Shown: positions 35,901 to 44,929, numbered from the stretch's first letter. The stretch: DNA of 64,000 bases from Tupaia tana (GCA_026018925.1 JAKSZU010000003.1:192372256-192436255); one strand, 5' to 3'. Made by a program: numbers and translations. The notes: generated by a model not told the origin, from the letters alone.

Positions 35901-36018
35901 CGGGGGACTGGCCTGGCCGTGGAGGCTCCGAGCCCGGTGCGAAAAGCACGTTGAGGACGGAGCCCAGCAGGAAGGAGGCGCAGAAACCCGCGGCCACGGC
36001 CGCCCGCCGGCGCCGCAT
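27087..36018 (-). CDS. PKDCC: PKDCC (VLK) secreted protein kinase, complete, 7 coding exons
   Basis: Coding exons in transcript order are 36018-35380, 31289-31167, 30572-30301, 29729-29650, 29420-29313, 27542-27369 and 27172-27087. They total 1482 nt (493 codons plus stop), the length I know for human PKDCC. Every intron has GT/AG ends and the phases fit. Residues 1-30 form a short basic N-terminus and a hydrophobic signal or signal-anchor (about 8-26). Residues 31-130 are a Pro/Gly/Arg-rich linker. The kinase domain follows: glycine-loop-like GSGYTKAVY at 145-153, VALK with Lys166, LLDFRPRQ (Asp278) in place of a canonical HRD loop, and DLDD (295-298) in place of DFG. Possible N-glycosylation sites are N137, N320, N369, N400, N460 and N484. 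The C-terminus (about 420-460) is cysteine-bearing. Family knowledge: VLK is a secretory-pathway and extracellular tyrosine kinase needed for long-bone growth. No break or missing residue was seen. The identity is secure. Confidence 0.98.
27369..27542 (-). CDS. PKDCC: PKDCC coding exon 6 (residues 408-466)
   Basis: The acceptor AACCCCCAG precedes AGTACCAGCGC, and the donor is ACAG|GTGAGCCA. The 174-nt exon encodes the cysteine-bearing C-terminal module ([25 protein letters not shown]) and a sequon at N460. The cysteine spacing suggests disulfides, which fits an extracellular protein. Confidence 0.96.
27883..28050 (+). mobile_element. MER5A-like hAT DNA transposon fragment
   Basis: GGCTTCTCAAACTTCAGTGT, then GATTCTGATTCAGTAGG and GAGAACCTGCACGTCTAAC, match the body of MER5A (Charlie/hAT). 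This is an old non-autonomous element in PKDCC intron 5. Confidence 0.75.
28118..28261 (-). mobile_element. Truncated family B SINE
   Basis: The CT/GA-rich tract, GTGAGAAATATCCCCCTAG, the diverged B box (GGGATTTGAACCATGG) and head (CCGCCATGCCACCTGCTGG) are present, with part of the G/C module missing. Old copy. Confidence 0.85.
28313..28344. repeat. (CA)n microsatellite
   Basis: An uninterrupted AC run in PKDCC intron 5. Confidence 0.95.
28880..29045 (-). mobile_element. MIR SINE fragment
   Basis: CATTTAATCCCCATAAGAAT, CAGATGGGGAAAATGAGGC and CCCATAGCCGGTA match the MIR complement. Located in PKDCC intron 5. Confidence 0.75.
29313..29420 (-). CDS. PKDCC: PKDCC coding exon 5 (residues 372-408)
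   Basis: The acceptor GTTCTGCAG precedes GGGAGCTTGCC, and the donor is GCTG|GTGAGTGG. The 108-nt exon encodes [20 protein letters not shown] and QYLQNST with a glycosylation sequon at N400. The following TTSGSA stretch is probably a variable linker. Confidence 0.96.
29650..29729 (-). CDS. PKDCC: PKDCC coding exon 4 (residues 345-372)
   Basis: The acceptor CCGGCACAG precedes G TTT TTC TTC, and the donor is ACAG|GTGAGCTCC. The 80-nt exon encodes [20 protein letters not shown] and the NAT site at N369. It completes the split Arg345 codon and leaves one base of Gly372. Confidence 0.96.
29730..30300 (-). other. PKDCC: PKDCC intron 3
   Basis: A 571-bp intron of unique, GC-moderate sequence. No repeat was recognised. 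Confidence 0.9.
30301..30572 (-). CDS. PKDCC: PKDCC coding exon 3 (residues 255-345)
   Basis: The acceptor GCCCTCAG precedes ATCTGCCTG, and the donor is TACAG|GTGATCC. The exon is 272 nt and ends after two bases of the Arg345 codon. It carries the catalytic-loop equivalent (LLDFRPRQ) and the DLDD metal-binding equivalent. A cysteine-containing segment with a possible N-glycosylation site at N320 follows. Confidence 0.97.
30573..31166 (-). other. PKDCC: PKDCC intron 2
   Basis: A 594-bp intron with a G/T-rich stretch near 30910-30965. I see no repeat or gene in it. Confidence 0.9.
31167..31289 (-). CDS. PKDCC: PKDCC coding exon 2 (residues 214-254)
   Basis: The acceptor CTTCCCCAG precedes CTCTATGGC, and the donor is CGA|GTGAGTGG. 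The exon is 123 nt, 41 whole codons, phase 0 at both ends. It encodes [18 protein letters not shown] onward to SWEDRFR, the central N-lobe and hinge part of the kinase fold. Confidence 0.97.
31535..31735 (-). mobile_element. MIR SINE in PKDCC intron 1
   Basis: The plus strand reads as the complement of MIR: GAGCCAGGCACCATGCTAA, then TTATTATCATC, CTCAGAGAGGTCAAATTGC and GCCACACAGCTAA. Diverged, as expected for an element older than placental mammals. Confidence 0.85.
32631..32826. promoter_or_regulatory. Candidate intronic regulatory island
   Basis: This is repeat-free sequence with several TTAAT/ATTAA-type homeodomain-like cores (TATTAAACA, GTTGTTAACG, GTATTAATCA) and intact CpGs. It lies between GC-rich unique DNA and is interrupted by a C run. 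The regulatory role is inferred from composition only. Confidence 0.3.
32950..32987. repeat. (GT)n microsatellite in PKDCC intron 1
   Basis: Nineteen uninterrupted GT dinucleotides. Confidence 0.97.
34619..34645 (-). repeat. Short partial copy of PKDCC exon 1 within intron 1
   Basis: Read on the minus strand these 27 bases encode GCYRLAAHK, the same nine residues as exon 1 at 35460-35434. 24 of 27 bases are identical and the three differences are all third-codon changes. Similarity is lost on both sides. It has no splice sites of its own, so it is unlikely to be an alternative exon. Confidence 0.6.
35380..36018 (-). CDS. PKDCC: PKDCC coding exon 1 (residues 1-213)
   Basis: The ATG at 36018-36016 has G at -3 and opens [20 protein letters not shown]. 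The exon is very GC-rich and encodes the signal region, the proline-rich linker, the glycine-rich loop, Lys166 and the alpha-C-like helix ending HPNVLQ. It ends in CTGCAG followed by the donor GTAGGAAGG (phase 0). Open translation past the donor is intron read-through, not protein. Confidence 0.97.
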
Positions 36019-36230
36019 CGCTCCCCTCCCCCCGGCCGGCCGGCCCCGCGCGGCTCCCCGGTCCCGGCCCCGGCCCCGGGCGGCTCAGGCTCCGAGGCGG
36101 CTCCGCTCTGCGCCCCGCCGGCCCCTTGCCCAGCCCGCGCGCATGGCCCCGGCGGCCCCGAACCCGGCCCCGGCCCCTCGCGGGCGGCACATCGGCCTGA
36201 CACTTGCCTCCCTCCCGCCCTGCCCCCGCC

Positions 36231-36240
36231 GCTTATAAGG
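36231..36240 (-). promoter_or_regulatory. PKDCC: TATA-like box for PKDCC
   Basis: On the minus strand this reads CCTTATAAGC, an isolated A/T core in otherwise GC-rich DNA, about 215 nt before the ATG. A start site 25-32 nt downstream would give a 5' UTR of about 190 nt. The core is palindromic, so strand is assigned from the gene. Confidence 0.5.
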
Positions 36241-36509
36241 CTCGGAGCCGCCCCCGCCCTCGCCCCCGCCCCTCCGCCTCCGCCTCCCGGCTCGAGCCAG
36301 TCCTCGGCGCCGCCCCCCTCCGGCCGCCGGCCCGGCCTTCCCCGCTGACTGACAGCGGGACCTCCTCCCGCGGCCGTCCGGGCCTGGGAAGCGGCGCGGA
36401 GGCGGCCCCGGCCCTGCCCAGCCCGCCGCCCCGGAGCTCCGGCTGCGGAGCAGTGGGGGTGGAGGTGGGCGTGGGCGACGGCGGGGGCTCCGGGCCCAAC
36501 GCAAGGGCT

Positions 36510-36611
36510 GATAACGGGGCCCAAGCTGCGGGATAACGGGACCGGGAGGCGGATAACGGAGCTGGCCGGGAGGGTGGGAGAAGATAAAGGGGCGAGGCCA
36601 GCGGGTAACGG
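36510..36611. promoter_or_regulatory. Cluster of GATAACGG motifs upstream of PKDCC
   Basis: GATAACGG occurs at 36510-36517, 36532-36539 and 36552-36559, with GATAAAGG at 36583-36590 and GTAACGG at 36605-36611. Spacings are about 20-30 bp. TAACGG fits the MYB core (YAAC[GT]G) and GATA fits the GATA-factor core. It could be a factor-binding array or a decaying short tandem repeat. Confidence 0.45.
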
Positions 36612-36640
36612 GCTCCGGAGGAGACGAGCATCTGGGTCCG

Positions 36641-37496
36641 GGGTGCTGGGAACGTTGTGATCCCGGAGTTCCCTCCCTGGATCCCAAGGCTTCGGGGCAG
36701 GCTGGGTGCAGAGACTGCGCGTGGTTCCCGCTTCGCCCGGGTGGAGCTGCGGGTGGCGCCCTGCGCCGGATTCTGAGTTGGGTGACGGGGAGGGCGGTGT
36801 AGAGGGGCAGGCTCAGTCGACCTGGCACCTGTGAGCGCGCGTGGAATGGGAACTTTGGGTTCAGAGGAATAATCGTGAGGTTTTTCAGAGATGCCCTGGT
36901 TCAGCTAGCTCTCTCTGCCGAGTCTGTCTGATTTCTGATTTTCCTTGTCTCTGAAGCCCGAGGTCTAGCCCGGGGTGCACTCCCCTAACCCTGAAGTCCC
37001 TGGAGTCTGACGGGGTTAGCAGCGGATTACAAGCCATGTGCATGCTAGTAGTCTGTCCAGAGTGCATTCGTGCCCATATCTGTCTGGAGAGTATGTGCAT
37101 CGGTGTGTGTGAAAGGACCTCTGTGTCCGAGGGAGGGAGTGTGTGTAAGTTGGTGCTGGCTCCACCAGGACTTCAGGCCCCTCCTCCTCCCTCCCTGATT
37201 GCATCATTAGTGCTAATTGAGGGGCTTTCACACGCCAGTGCATTAGCTGTTTGGAATGAGCTCCCCCCTCCTGGGAGAGATAAGCTGCTGCCCCTCCCCC
37301 TCGCATCCCACCGCTTCCCCCCTGCCTGAAACTGTCCACGTAGATCCGCTCACCTTCCTGAGCACCTTCCTGCCTCCCTCCACGCCAGGTTAATCTCTCC
37401 TTCCCCAGGGGTGTCAGGGCTTGATTGGCTAGAGACGGAGGGGTCAGGAAGGAGAAGGGTCTAGAGCCTTTCTTTCCTGCTTGTCCTTCCGTCAGT
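36641..37496. other. PKDCC upstream region
   Basis: Unique sequence leaving the CpG island, including the candidate regulatory island at 37195-37290. No gene seen. Confidence 0.55.
37195..37290. promoter_or_regulatory. Candidate upstream enhancer-like segment
   Basis: Repeat-free, with TGATTGCATCATTAG, GCTAATTGAG and GCATTAGCTG (homeodomain-like cores) and AGATAAGC (GATA-like). It lies about 1.2 kb upstream of the ATG. Inference from composition and motifs only. Confidence 0.3.
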
Positions 37497-37574
37497 CCTT
37501 CCTCCCTCCCTCCCTCCCTCCCTCCCTCCCTCCCTCCCTTCCTTCCTTCCTTCCTTCCTTCCTTCCTTCCTTCC
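37497..37574. repeat. (CCTC)n/(CCTT)n tetranucleotide repeat
   Basis: A CCTC array switching to CCTT at about 37539. Confidence 0.97.
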
Positions 37575-37611
37575 AGCCACACTGTAATTATAGGTTGCTG
37601 AATTTGGCCTC

Positions 37612-37670
37612 CGTTTTTTTTTAAAGAATTATTTATTTAATTTTATTTATTAATTCATTTATTTTAATTT

Positions 37671-37721
<51 letters not shown>

Positions 37722-37833
37722 ACAGGGTGGGGGTGGGGTGGAGACAGAGAGAGAAAGTGAGAAAGCAAGCCACCAGGTCCAGGACTTGAATCGTGGTCGG
37801 CCATGTGGGAGTGTCCAGTGCCTTAAGCACCAT
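37612..37833 (-). mobile_element. Family A SINE
   Basis: AAAGAATTATTTATTTAATT tail, TTTGACGAGAGAG, GA run, GAAAGCAAGCCACCAGG, B box (GGACTTGAATCGTGG), head truncated at CACCATGCGAC where a B element abuts. Confidence 0.93.
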
Positions 37834-38086
37834 GCGACAAGGGAGATTTTTGCTATAGGGCTGGTGGGCTCTCTGGACAGATAGAGAAAGACAGAAAACG
37901 AAAAATTACCCTGCCAGGGGGAGATGGCCACATTGTAATCCCTTCTCCTCCATTCTCCTCTTGGGGTCTTGGGCACATGTGCACATGGCATGAGTTTTAA
38001 GCTGCTGGGTCCGGGCCTTGAACCCCGATCAACTAAGTGGGAGTCCAGCAGTGTGACCATTATGTCAACTGCTGGTCCCTAGAGCC
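37834..38086 (-). mobile_element. Family B SINE abutting family A
   Basis: GGGAGATTTTTGCTATAGGG, GA tract, CCATTCTCCTCTTGGGG, GGGCACATGTGCACATGG, B box (GGCCTTGAACCCCG), head. It joins the preceding A copy with almost no spacer. Confidence 0.93.
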
Positions 38087-39778
38087 TACTTTATAAGGAG
38101 GCATCCAGGAGGAGAGATTTTCCCTGAAGAGATCTGGTGGTCTTGCAGAATGCGGGGTCTCTGTGGTGAGAAAAGGGGCAGTAACTTTTGCCCAGTTTTT
38201 TTGAACATGAAAGGGTGGAGGAGAGGGCTGAGTCCTGGAGCTCCAGCCTGTGATGCCATTGAGGAAGGCCTTCCAGCCTTGAGTCCTCAGTCCCCTAAGA
38301 CTTGGATAGTTTGCTTCCAGTCTTGGTTAGCAAGCGTGGGGAAGGCAGGCTGAAGGAGGGCATGGTTCCCCCTGAGAACTTTGGGTTTGGTGGGGTCTGG
38401 TCTGTTCTTGCGTACCTTCTCTGCGAGGCACTGGCCCATGGCTACAGGGCATGAGGGGAAGGCTCTGAGCAGATGCCCTCCCCAGCCCTCACACCAGATG
38501 TCTTTGGTCTAATTAACTGTGCTGGGAAAACCAACCTGGGTTTGTAAACAGAGCTACTGGCTAAAGTCAACAGGGAACAGCAGCGAACAGCAAACATTCC
38601 CCTCACACTCAGCCTCAGTCCAATTCAGCCCCCTGGGGGAAAGGGGGAGCTGGGTGGATCATGAGGTTCCCTGGTCCACCACTGCATCACAGAATGCATG
38701 TCTGCTGGTGACCCTAATATGACTGCCATTTCCTTACCAGTTGCAGGGTCTCCTCTACTAGGGAGGAATGGGGGTTCTGGAAGCAACAGTTGCCCACCCA
38801 AGACAGGCTCTGTCCCCGTTCCAGCAATTTCCCCATAGATATCTGCCTAGCCAAACATTCCAGTCCATCAGGAAGCCATTGTGGGAGATGGAGGACATTC
38901 CTTGAAGAGCTTTCTTTGGGGCTTGCTCTGTTCTTGAGTCTTGGAGAAGCCTCTGGGGAGTTGGCATTGTGAGTCCACAGCTTGGAGGAGGAGAATATAA
39001 CGTGAACATTGTTAAGTTCGTTACACATCATGTAGGTATTATAATAACACGTTCTGAAATTAGATAATTATTCCTGTGATATCTTTGCCAAGCTTCAGCA
39101 TTTCTGTTATGGTTTGAAAGTTCAATGCACACAGGGGCCTGAGAAACAGGCACAGATGTACATACAATGCACGCATAGAAGCCCATGAGCAGTACCCTCA
39201 CATACAGAAACAAAGACATTTCAACTGTCTCCCTCACCAGCTTGCAGACACACAGACATACATAATCTGAGAAAGAAATAGGGTTTTGGCTTCTGAAAGA
39301 AAGGGATTGAAGTTTTGAACAGATTAGTTTCTGCATTGGCAGTTCTTGAAGAAACAATTTTTGCTCCTTCACTTTTTCGTTGTTATTTACCACCCAGAGA
39401 GAGGAATCATTTTGAAGACTTGAAAGACCTGCAACACTGCCGCAGGGCCCTGATCAACAGTTTGCCCACCCACCCGAAGGCTGGAAAGGGCCCACAGCCT
39501 GGGCCTCACAGCCCAGAGCTCTCAGTGCCCCTTCACACTGGAGCCTGAGACTGGGGTCTTCCTCTACATGGACCCAGGGCTCCCAGCACCCAGACCGGAG
39601 AGTCTGTGCAAGCGTGAGAAGGCCCAGTGCTTTGGACGCAGTGTCTTACCCTTGTCCTTCTACCATGCCCCTGCCCACCCGGAATACGGACTGGGATACT
39701 AGCCCTTGGGAAGGAGGCAAATGGCCCAGACCCCAAACATTACATTTCTTTAGAATTGTCATAAAAACATTTTTATAA
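38087..39778. other. Intergenic, no gene seen
   Basis: Unique sequence. GTTTGTAAACAG (forkhead-like) lies near 38548. No recognisable repeat or coding segment. Confidence 0.5.
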
Positions 39779-39996
39779 AATTTTTCCCAGAGGGTTCATG
39801 TGCTTGCCAGAGAAAGACAGGGAGAGGAGGAGAGAGAGAAAGCACCCTCTATGGAGAAAAGTAATGCTGCAATCCCTCCTCCTCCGTTTCTCCCTCCTTT
39901 CAGGATTTCGGGCATGCACGCTGGATCTGGGACTTGAAACCCATGGTCGGCCATATTGAGTCTAACTGTCTTAACTACCAGGCCACAAGCTGGCCT
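39779..39996 (-). mobile_element. Family B SINE, old and shortened
   Basis: CAGAGGGTTCATGTGCTTGC, GA tract, CTGCAATCCCTCCTCCTCCG, GGCATGCACGC, B box (GGGACTTGAAACCCATGG) and head in B order. Confidence 0.88.
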
Positions 39997-40008
39997 TGAA
40001 AATGTCTT

Positions 40009-40197
40009 ATTATTTTTTTTAAGAATTATTTTATTTAACTTTATTTATTTAAATTCAACCAGAGAGGGACACACAGAGAAAGAGAGAGAGAGTGAGAGAG
40101 AGAAAGTGAGAAAGCAAGCTGCCAGGTCTGGTACTAGAACCATGGTTGATCATGTGGAAATCTTGTGCCCTTAACCACCACACCAACTGCCAGTCCA
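40009..40197 (-). mobile_element. Family A SINE
   Basis: AAGAATTATTTTATTT tail, GACC-type junction as CAACCAGAGAGGGAC, GA tract, B box (TACTAGAACCATGG), head. TSD GAAAATGTCTT / GAAAGTGTCTT. Confidence 0.94.
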
Positions 40198-40383
40198 GAA
40201 AGTGTCTTTCAAATACCTGTTTTTGACATGCTCTTGTCAGATGGTCCTAGGCTGTCCAGGCTGTAATACCAGCCTCCCTGTAGTCTTCTAGATTGTCTAC
40301 CATGTTTTGGCCAGCTTGGGTCTCAAATACCTCTTCCAGAGTCTTCCTCTTCTACTCAGAAACCTGGAGGACAAACAAAGCTG

Positions 40384-40548
40384 ATGGGGGGTGGGGGGGC
40401 AGCAGATGGCGTAATGGCTATGTCACTAGACTCCCATATAGTCGACTGTAGTTCCAGTCTCCGATCCAACAGTTTAAAACTCATGCCAGGTGTGCCCGAA
40501 ATCCCAAGAGGAGGATGGAGAAGGGATTGCGGCATGGCCATCCCCCCC

Positions 40549-40588
<40 letters not shown>

Positions 40589-40688
40589 CAGCTCGCTTTC
40601 TGTCTGTCTCCTTTAGTGAGTGCACGCACCCTGTAGCAAAAAATCTCTCTCTTAAAAAAAAGCAAAAAAAAAAAAAAAAACAACAACA
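40384..40688 (+). mobile_element. Family B SINE with internal (GT)n
   Basis: Head GCAGATGGCGTAATGGC, body, then (GT)n at 40551-40587 in place of TGGGGGG, then the CT tract and poly-A. TSD about GACAAACAAAGCTG / GAAAACAAAGTTGG. Confidence 0.94.
40551..40587. repeat. (GT)n microsatellite inside family B SINE
   Basis: An uninterrupted GT run replacing the right half of the C6-T-G6 palindrome. Confidence 0.95.
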
Positions 40689-41045
40689 GAAAACAAAGTT
40701 GGTTGTCATGCCTCTGGGAGTGGCCCTTCTCTACTCAACGCTTCCAAAGTCAGCTCCCAGTCTGAGGCTGCACCAGCCCCTGACTAGCAGCACCCCTACA
40801 CCTTCCCATCGGTGCCCTCTCTCTCTCTGCCTCCTCTTCCCTGAAATACTCTTAAAGTTTCCCACTTAGTCTTCTCCAGCCCGGTTTTCAAGGTTCTGCA
40901 GAAAGTCACGAGTCTAGAGAGAAAACTTCTGTGACTGGGATACAAGGGTCCCTGGGATTTTGAGAGTATATCCTTGGAGTTCTGTGGATTTCTTTTCTTT
41001 AAAAGGGAATGTTCAAAAATCTCTTTCACAAGGCTTGGAGGACTT

Positions 41046-41265
41046 GATGGAAAGAGCTTGCAACCTGGAATCGGAGATTCACTAGCTGAGTTACCCTAGG
41101 CAAATTAGTTAACCTCTCTGTGTTTTAATTTTCTCATTGCGAAAATGGGGGATAATGATAGTACTTACCAAAGTTGGGGAGTGAATGAAATGCAAAAACA
41201 CAAGTGCCTAGCAAAGGATAAGCCCTTATATGTGTACTCTATTACTACTATTAATAATATTAAAC
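41046..41265 (+). mobile_element. MIR SINE
   Basis: CTAGGCAAATTAGTTAACCT, CTCTGTGTTTTAATTTTCTC and GGGGGATAATGATAGTACTT match MIR. Confidence 0.85.
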
Positions 41266-42999
41266 AAACAAGTATCTGTGACGACACATTAGACAGCTTG
41301 GCTGGCTGTAATTCTGCCTGGAGGCAGAAATGACTTTAACCTCTTCCATCCTGGTTCCCACTGGAGAAATCTTTCAGTCTCCTGGCCTCTCTCTGTGCCT
41401 GGAATTTTTATTTTTTCACCCCCCACCCCCCACCGGAATCAGCAAACCAGCAGTGGATCAGAAGAGGCCTCGCCACCTCCCCCATCGGAGGTGGGCTACA
41501 AAGGAAAAACCATGAATAGGGCCTGGGCTCAGGTCCTGGTGGCACAGTGGCCGCAGGCAGAGAGGCCTCAGCTCTGTCTCCCTGGGGCAAGGTTCTGGGG
41601 GAGGGGACTGACTCTGAAAAGAGGAGGGAAGGGGTGGAACCAGGCAGCCTGCGAGCCCACCCCCCACCTCCCCCAGGTAGGAAGTGAAGCTGACGTTTCC
41701 AAAATATAAAAAACAGATGATGAAGGTCAGGTTTCCTACACACTGGAGAGCGGGAGCCCCAAGGCAGAGTCCCCAAGAAGTTATCTGAGACAGAGACAGA
41801 GGGGAGAGAGAAAAAGAGACACACACAGATAAAGAAACAGGGAGACAGACAGAAAGCCTGAGAAAGGCAGTCAGACAGAGACAAAGACAGAGAGAGAATG
41901 TGGCTCAGGACAGATCCTTCCACTGGTTCTGGAGAAGAGCTTAGTTCCCCTCTATTGGACTCTGATGGCGACATGAGCCCTTTCGGCTCCACGGCCCTGT
42001 CAGAGGGCGAGGCCCTCCTGGAACCCAGAGCCAGATGGATCCATGGGCTCACAGAGTTCTCTGCTGGGGCTGGTCTCTTTGTCTTCTCCACTCGCCTCTG
42101 AGCCTGTGGTCAGAGGGTCCTCCCAGTCTCTGTCCTTGGGCCGAACTCTCCTCCTTCCTCCCTCCCGCTCGGCCTCATCCACCACCCAGAGAGATGCTGC
42201 GTGACAGCTTCTCTTTCTCCCCCTTTTTGCTTCCCTGGGATGTGTACCTCCTCTTCACTGTTCCCTTTGATTGAAGGAACTGGGGGTGGGTGGACTGAGG
42301 ACTGCAGAGGGCTTGATGTCCCCAGAGAGGGCTGAGAAGTACCTGAGCCGTCACATGGGAGGATGGGCGAGGGGAAGGCTTGAGGGTTGGGACCCTGCCC
42401 TGTGTGAAGACTCTGTCCTAAAGACTAGGAGAGGGGAGTTAGGGGCGTTGAACCCCAGGTGGAGTGGCATGTGGAAGAGTGGAGAGTCGGTCATCCGATA
42501 ACGGGTGATGGATGGGTTCTGGCGGCAGGGGCTGGTGGAGCAGAGGCCTTTGTCCTTGTCTGGAGGGGATGAGGATGGAACACAGGGGCCCGGAGGTTAG
42601 GTGCTCACACCACACACCTCTGACGGGCCCAGTTGTTCGCTAACTACAGTTGAGTGACTTTCCTTCCCGACTGTGATCTAGTAAAAATAAGCAGTTTCTT
42701 GGGAGCAGCCTCAGGGCTGCAGTTTGGAAAATGGAGAGCAAAAAGGAAGAAAGGAGGGACTGTCGAATTTGCGTGTCTGGCTGTGGACCTCTAGAGCCCG
42801 ACAATCCTCTCCCTCTTCCCTGGCTCCCCCAGGCCCCGGGTGATGATTGGTTCTTACAGTTAAGGAGGCTTTGGCCCTGCCTCCACCCTCAGGAGCTTCC
42901 AGTGTAATTAGAATATGGAAAGGAGAATATGGAAGGCTGGAGTGGGGTGAGATGGATAGGCAGGAAAAGAGCTGAAAAAGAATTGCCCGACCAGGAACC

Positions 43000-43145
43000 C
43001 TGAGGGCGAACTATCATGTTTTGAAAACATGCCATGCAGCAGGAACTATCTAGCCCCAGCACACGTCCTGCCAGGTCAGCATTATTACACACATTGTGTA
43101 GAAGAGGGAATTGAGGCTCATGTGATTAAGGACTGTGTTGAATGC
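43000..43145 (-). mobile_element. Probable MIR fragment
   Basis: CAGCATTATTACACACATTG and AGAGGGAATTGAGGCTCATG resemble the MIR complement. Diverged. Confidence 0.45.
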
Positions 43146-43374
43146 CACGCCCATCCTGCATGGCAGAGCAGACCACACGACATCAAGAGGCAGTGACTCA
43201 GACCCTCGTCCAGGGTCTTTGCTCTGCTCTTTGCTGGTTTGGGTAAAAAGAAAATTCTAGTCAAAGGGAGAAGTAGAGAGTTAAGGGCACTTCACCAATG
43301 GAAACCAAGATGGAAGTCCATCAAGGTTGTTCTGCCTCCACGCATCAAAGTTTAGTCATAAAGATTTATTATTT

Positions 43375-43600
43375 TATTGTTCTTATTAATAATGAAAGAG
43401 CACACTTATTATATGCTTTCATTATCACTTAATCCACTTAACACCTCCAAGAGAGAAATACTGTTATTATCTCCAATTTTTAAGAGGAGAAAATTGACAT
43501 GAGAGAGGTTGGGTCGGGTGCCCGAAGACAGCTATTAGGAAGCAGAGCCTGAAACTGGAGGCAGCTGCGTCTGACCGCAGAGCGCGTGCTCGTCCCTGTT
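43375..43600 (-). mobile_element. MIR SINE
   Basis: GCTTTCATTATCACTTAATC, ACTGTTATTATCTCCAATTT and GGAAGCAGAGCCTGAAACTG match the MIR complement. Confidence 0.7.
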
Positions 43601-43655
43601 CTGCCCTGCATTTTAGTGCAGTCTGGGCTGGGCTGATTTCAGCTACAAGAACACA

Positions 43656-43835
43656 GGGTCGGGCCCAGTGGTGTTAGAGCATGCTGGTTGATGCTTCTGC
43701 TCAGGAGGCTGAGGCCATGTGGGCGATCCAGGATCCAGTCCTGGCCCACCCTCAGAGGCAGGTGTGGTGGTGTGCATATAGTCCCAGCTACTCAGGAGTG
43801 CGAGGAAGGAAGACTGAACCTAGTGAGACCCTGTC
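43656..43835 (+). mobile_element. tRNA-7SL chimeric SINE, copy 1
   Basis: A tRNA-like part (GTGGTGTTAGAGCATGCTGG, later GATCCAGTCCTGG) is followed by an Alu/7SL-like part (GGTGTGGTGGTGTGC, AGTCCCAGCTACTCAGGAG, GTGAGACCCTGTC). A family B SINE is inserted right at its 3' end. The structure is like tree-shrew Tu elements. Confidence 0.8.
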
Positions 43836-43851
43836 AAAAGTACTTTCTGTT

Positions 43852-44124
43852 GGGAACCAGCAGTTAGCGTAATGGCTATGTCGCTGGACTCCCACGTAGT
43901 TGACCGCGGTTCGCGTCCGGACCCGGTGGCTTAAAACTCACGCTGGGCGCGTGTGCGTGTGTGCCCAAGATCCCGAGAGGAGAATGGAGGAGAAGGGATT
44001 GTGGCGTGACCATCCCCCCTGGGGGGTGATTTCTCGCTTTCTGTCTCTCTGTCTCTCCCTGTCTGTCTGGCGAGCGCACGCGCCCTATAGCAAAAACCTC
44101 TCCAAAAACAAACAAAACAAAACA
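43852..44124 (+). mobile_element. Family B SINE, young, inserted at end of chimeric SINE
   Basis: Near-consensus. Perfect 16-bp TSD AAAAGTACTTTCTGTT at 43836-43851 and 44125-44140. One base is missing in the B-box region (GGTTCGCGTCCGG). Confidence 0.98.
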
Positions 44125-44140
44125 AAAAGTACTTTCTGTT

Positions 44141-44929
44141 TCACAGAGCTCTTGGAAAAAGTGAATGTATACCAAAGCTCTGAATCTTGGTTAAAAGTTA
44201 AGTGTTTTGATGATGTTGAGACTTAAAAGGATAGAGGTGGACCCTGCGGGGTGAGGGACAGTGGAGAAAAAGGATGGGGACAGAAAATGGTACATTAGAG
44301 ACCCCTCCACCTCTATCGTGTAAGGAGTACCTCAGACTCAGGAGCTGAGACTAAAGCCCTGTGAAATGTTTTTCAGAGATCCCAGTGGGCCCTGTAATAA
44401 TTTCTTCCTTCCTCCCCTTTCCTGGGAGGAGAGAGAATGAATCAGAGTGATGGCTTTTGAAGGGTTAACAAGACTTCTGGGAGTCTGTGTGGAATTAAAA
44501 TAATTATCTGAAAAATTCCAAGAAGCACAAAAAGGAAAGTAAAAATTACACACAATCCCTCCATTAAAAGAGATTATCTAGGGTAAAATGTGAGCGCCAC
44601 CTTGCCTGCCCTCCAGTCCTATCTGCAGAGGAAACCACTGAGAGCCATGTACTGTGCAAAGGCTCCCGAGGCGCCCCCTGCACTCAGCACCTCCTTTCCC
44701 TCACTAGCTTCCCATAACAGTGACTTGTCATTTCTGAACCACCAGGCTCCAAGGTCACACTTCTGAGTCTCTTTAATGTTTCCAAACTCAAATTCAAGTC
44801 CTGTGCATTTAAACAATGTCTCTTGGACTTGCCCTTCTTCTCCTCCTCCATTTTTCTGGGTTTCGGCTCTTCCTGACACATCTGTTCGGTTGATCGCGTC
44901 TCCTAAATGTTCTCCTCCCACCGCCAAAC
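44141..44929. other. Intergenic, no gene seen
   Basis: Unique sequence with no recognised coding segment. It leads into an L2 fragment. Confidence 0.5.

Larger units (their letters stand above)
35390..36640. promoter_or_regulatory. PKDCC: CpG island covering PKDCC promoter and exon 1
   Basis: This is about 1.25 kb of very high G+C with dense CpG on both sides of the start codon, in sharp contrast with the AT-rich, CpG-poor flanks. It is the usual arrangement for a developmental gene promoter. Boundaries are approximate. Confidence 0.9.
40703..43655. other. Intergenic, no gene seen
   Basis: Contains MIRs (41046-41265, 43000-43145, 43375-43600) and GA-rich low-complexity DNA (41788-41898). 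A 227-codon minus-strand frame (42091-41408) is partly low-complexity Ser/Leu and is not supported. Confidence 0.5.

Noticed and set aside
35395..36348. 317-codon open frame on the plus strand across PKDCC exon 1
   Set aside because: It is antisense to a certain coding exon in CpG-rich DNA where stop codons are rare. It is Ala/Pro/Arg/Gly-rich with no domain.
35315..36828. Long minus-strand frames (291, 255, 247 codons) overlapping exon 1 and the promoter
   Set aside because: They are alternative frames in the same GC-rich island, low complexity, and incompatible with the conserved PKDCC frame.
37459..38090. CTAGAGCCT on both sides of the adjoining A and B SINEs as one large TSD
   Set aside because: Unique sequence and a tetranucleotide array lie between the left copy and the first SINE, so it does not flank the insertion.
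41408..42091. 227-codon minus-strand frame
   Set aside because: Built partly from GA/CT low-complexity DNA (runs of Ser and Leu). No family features.
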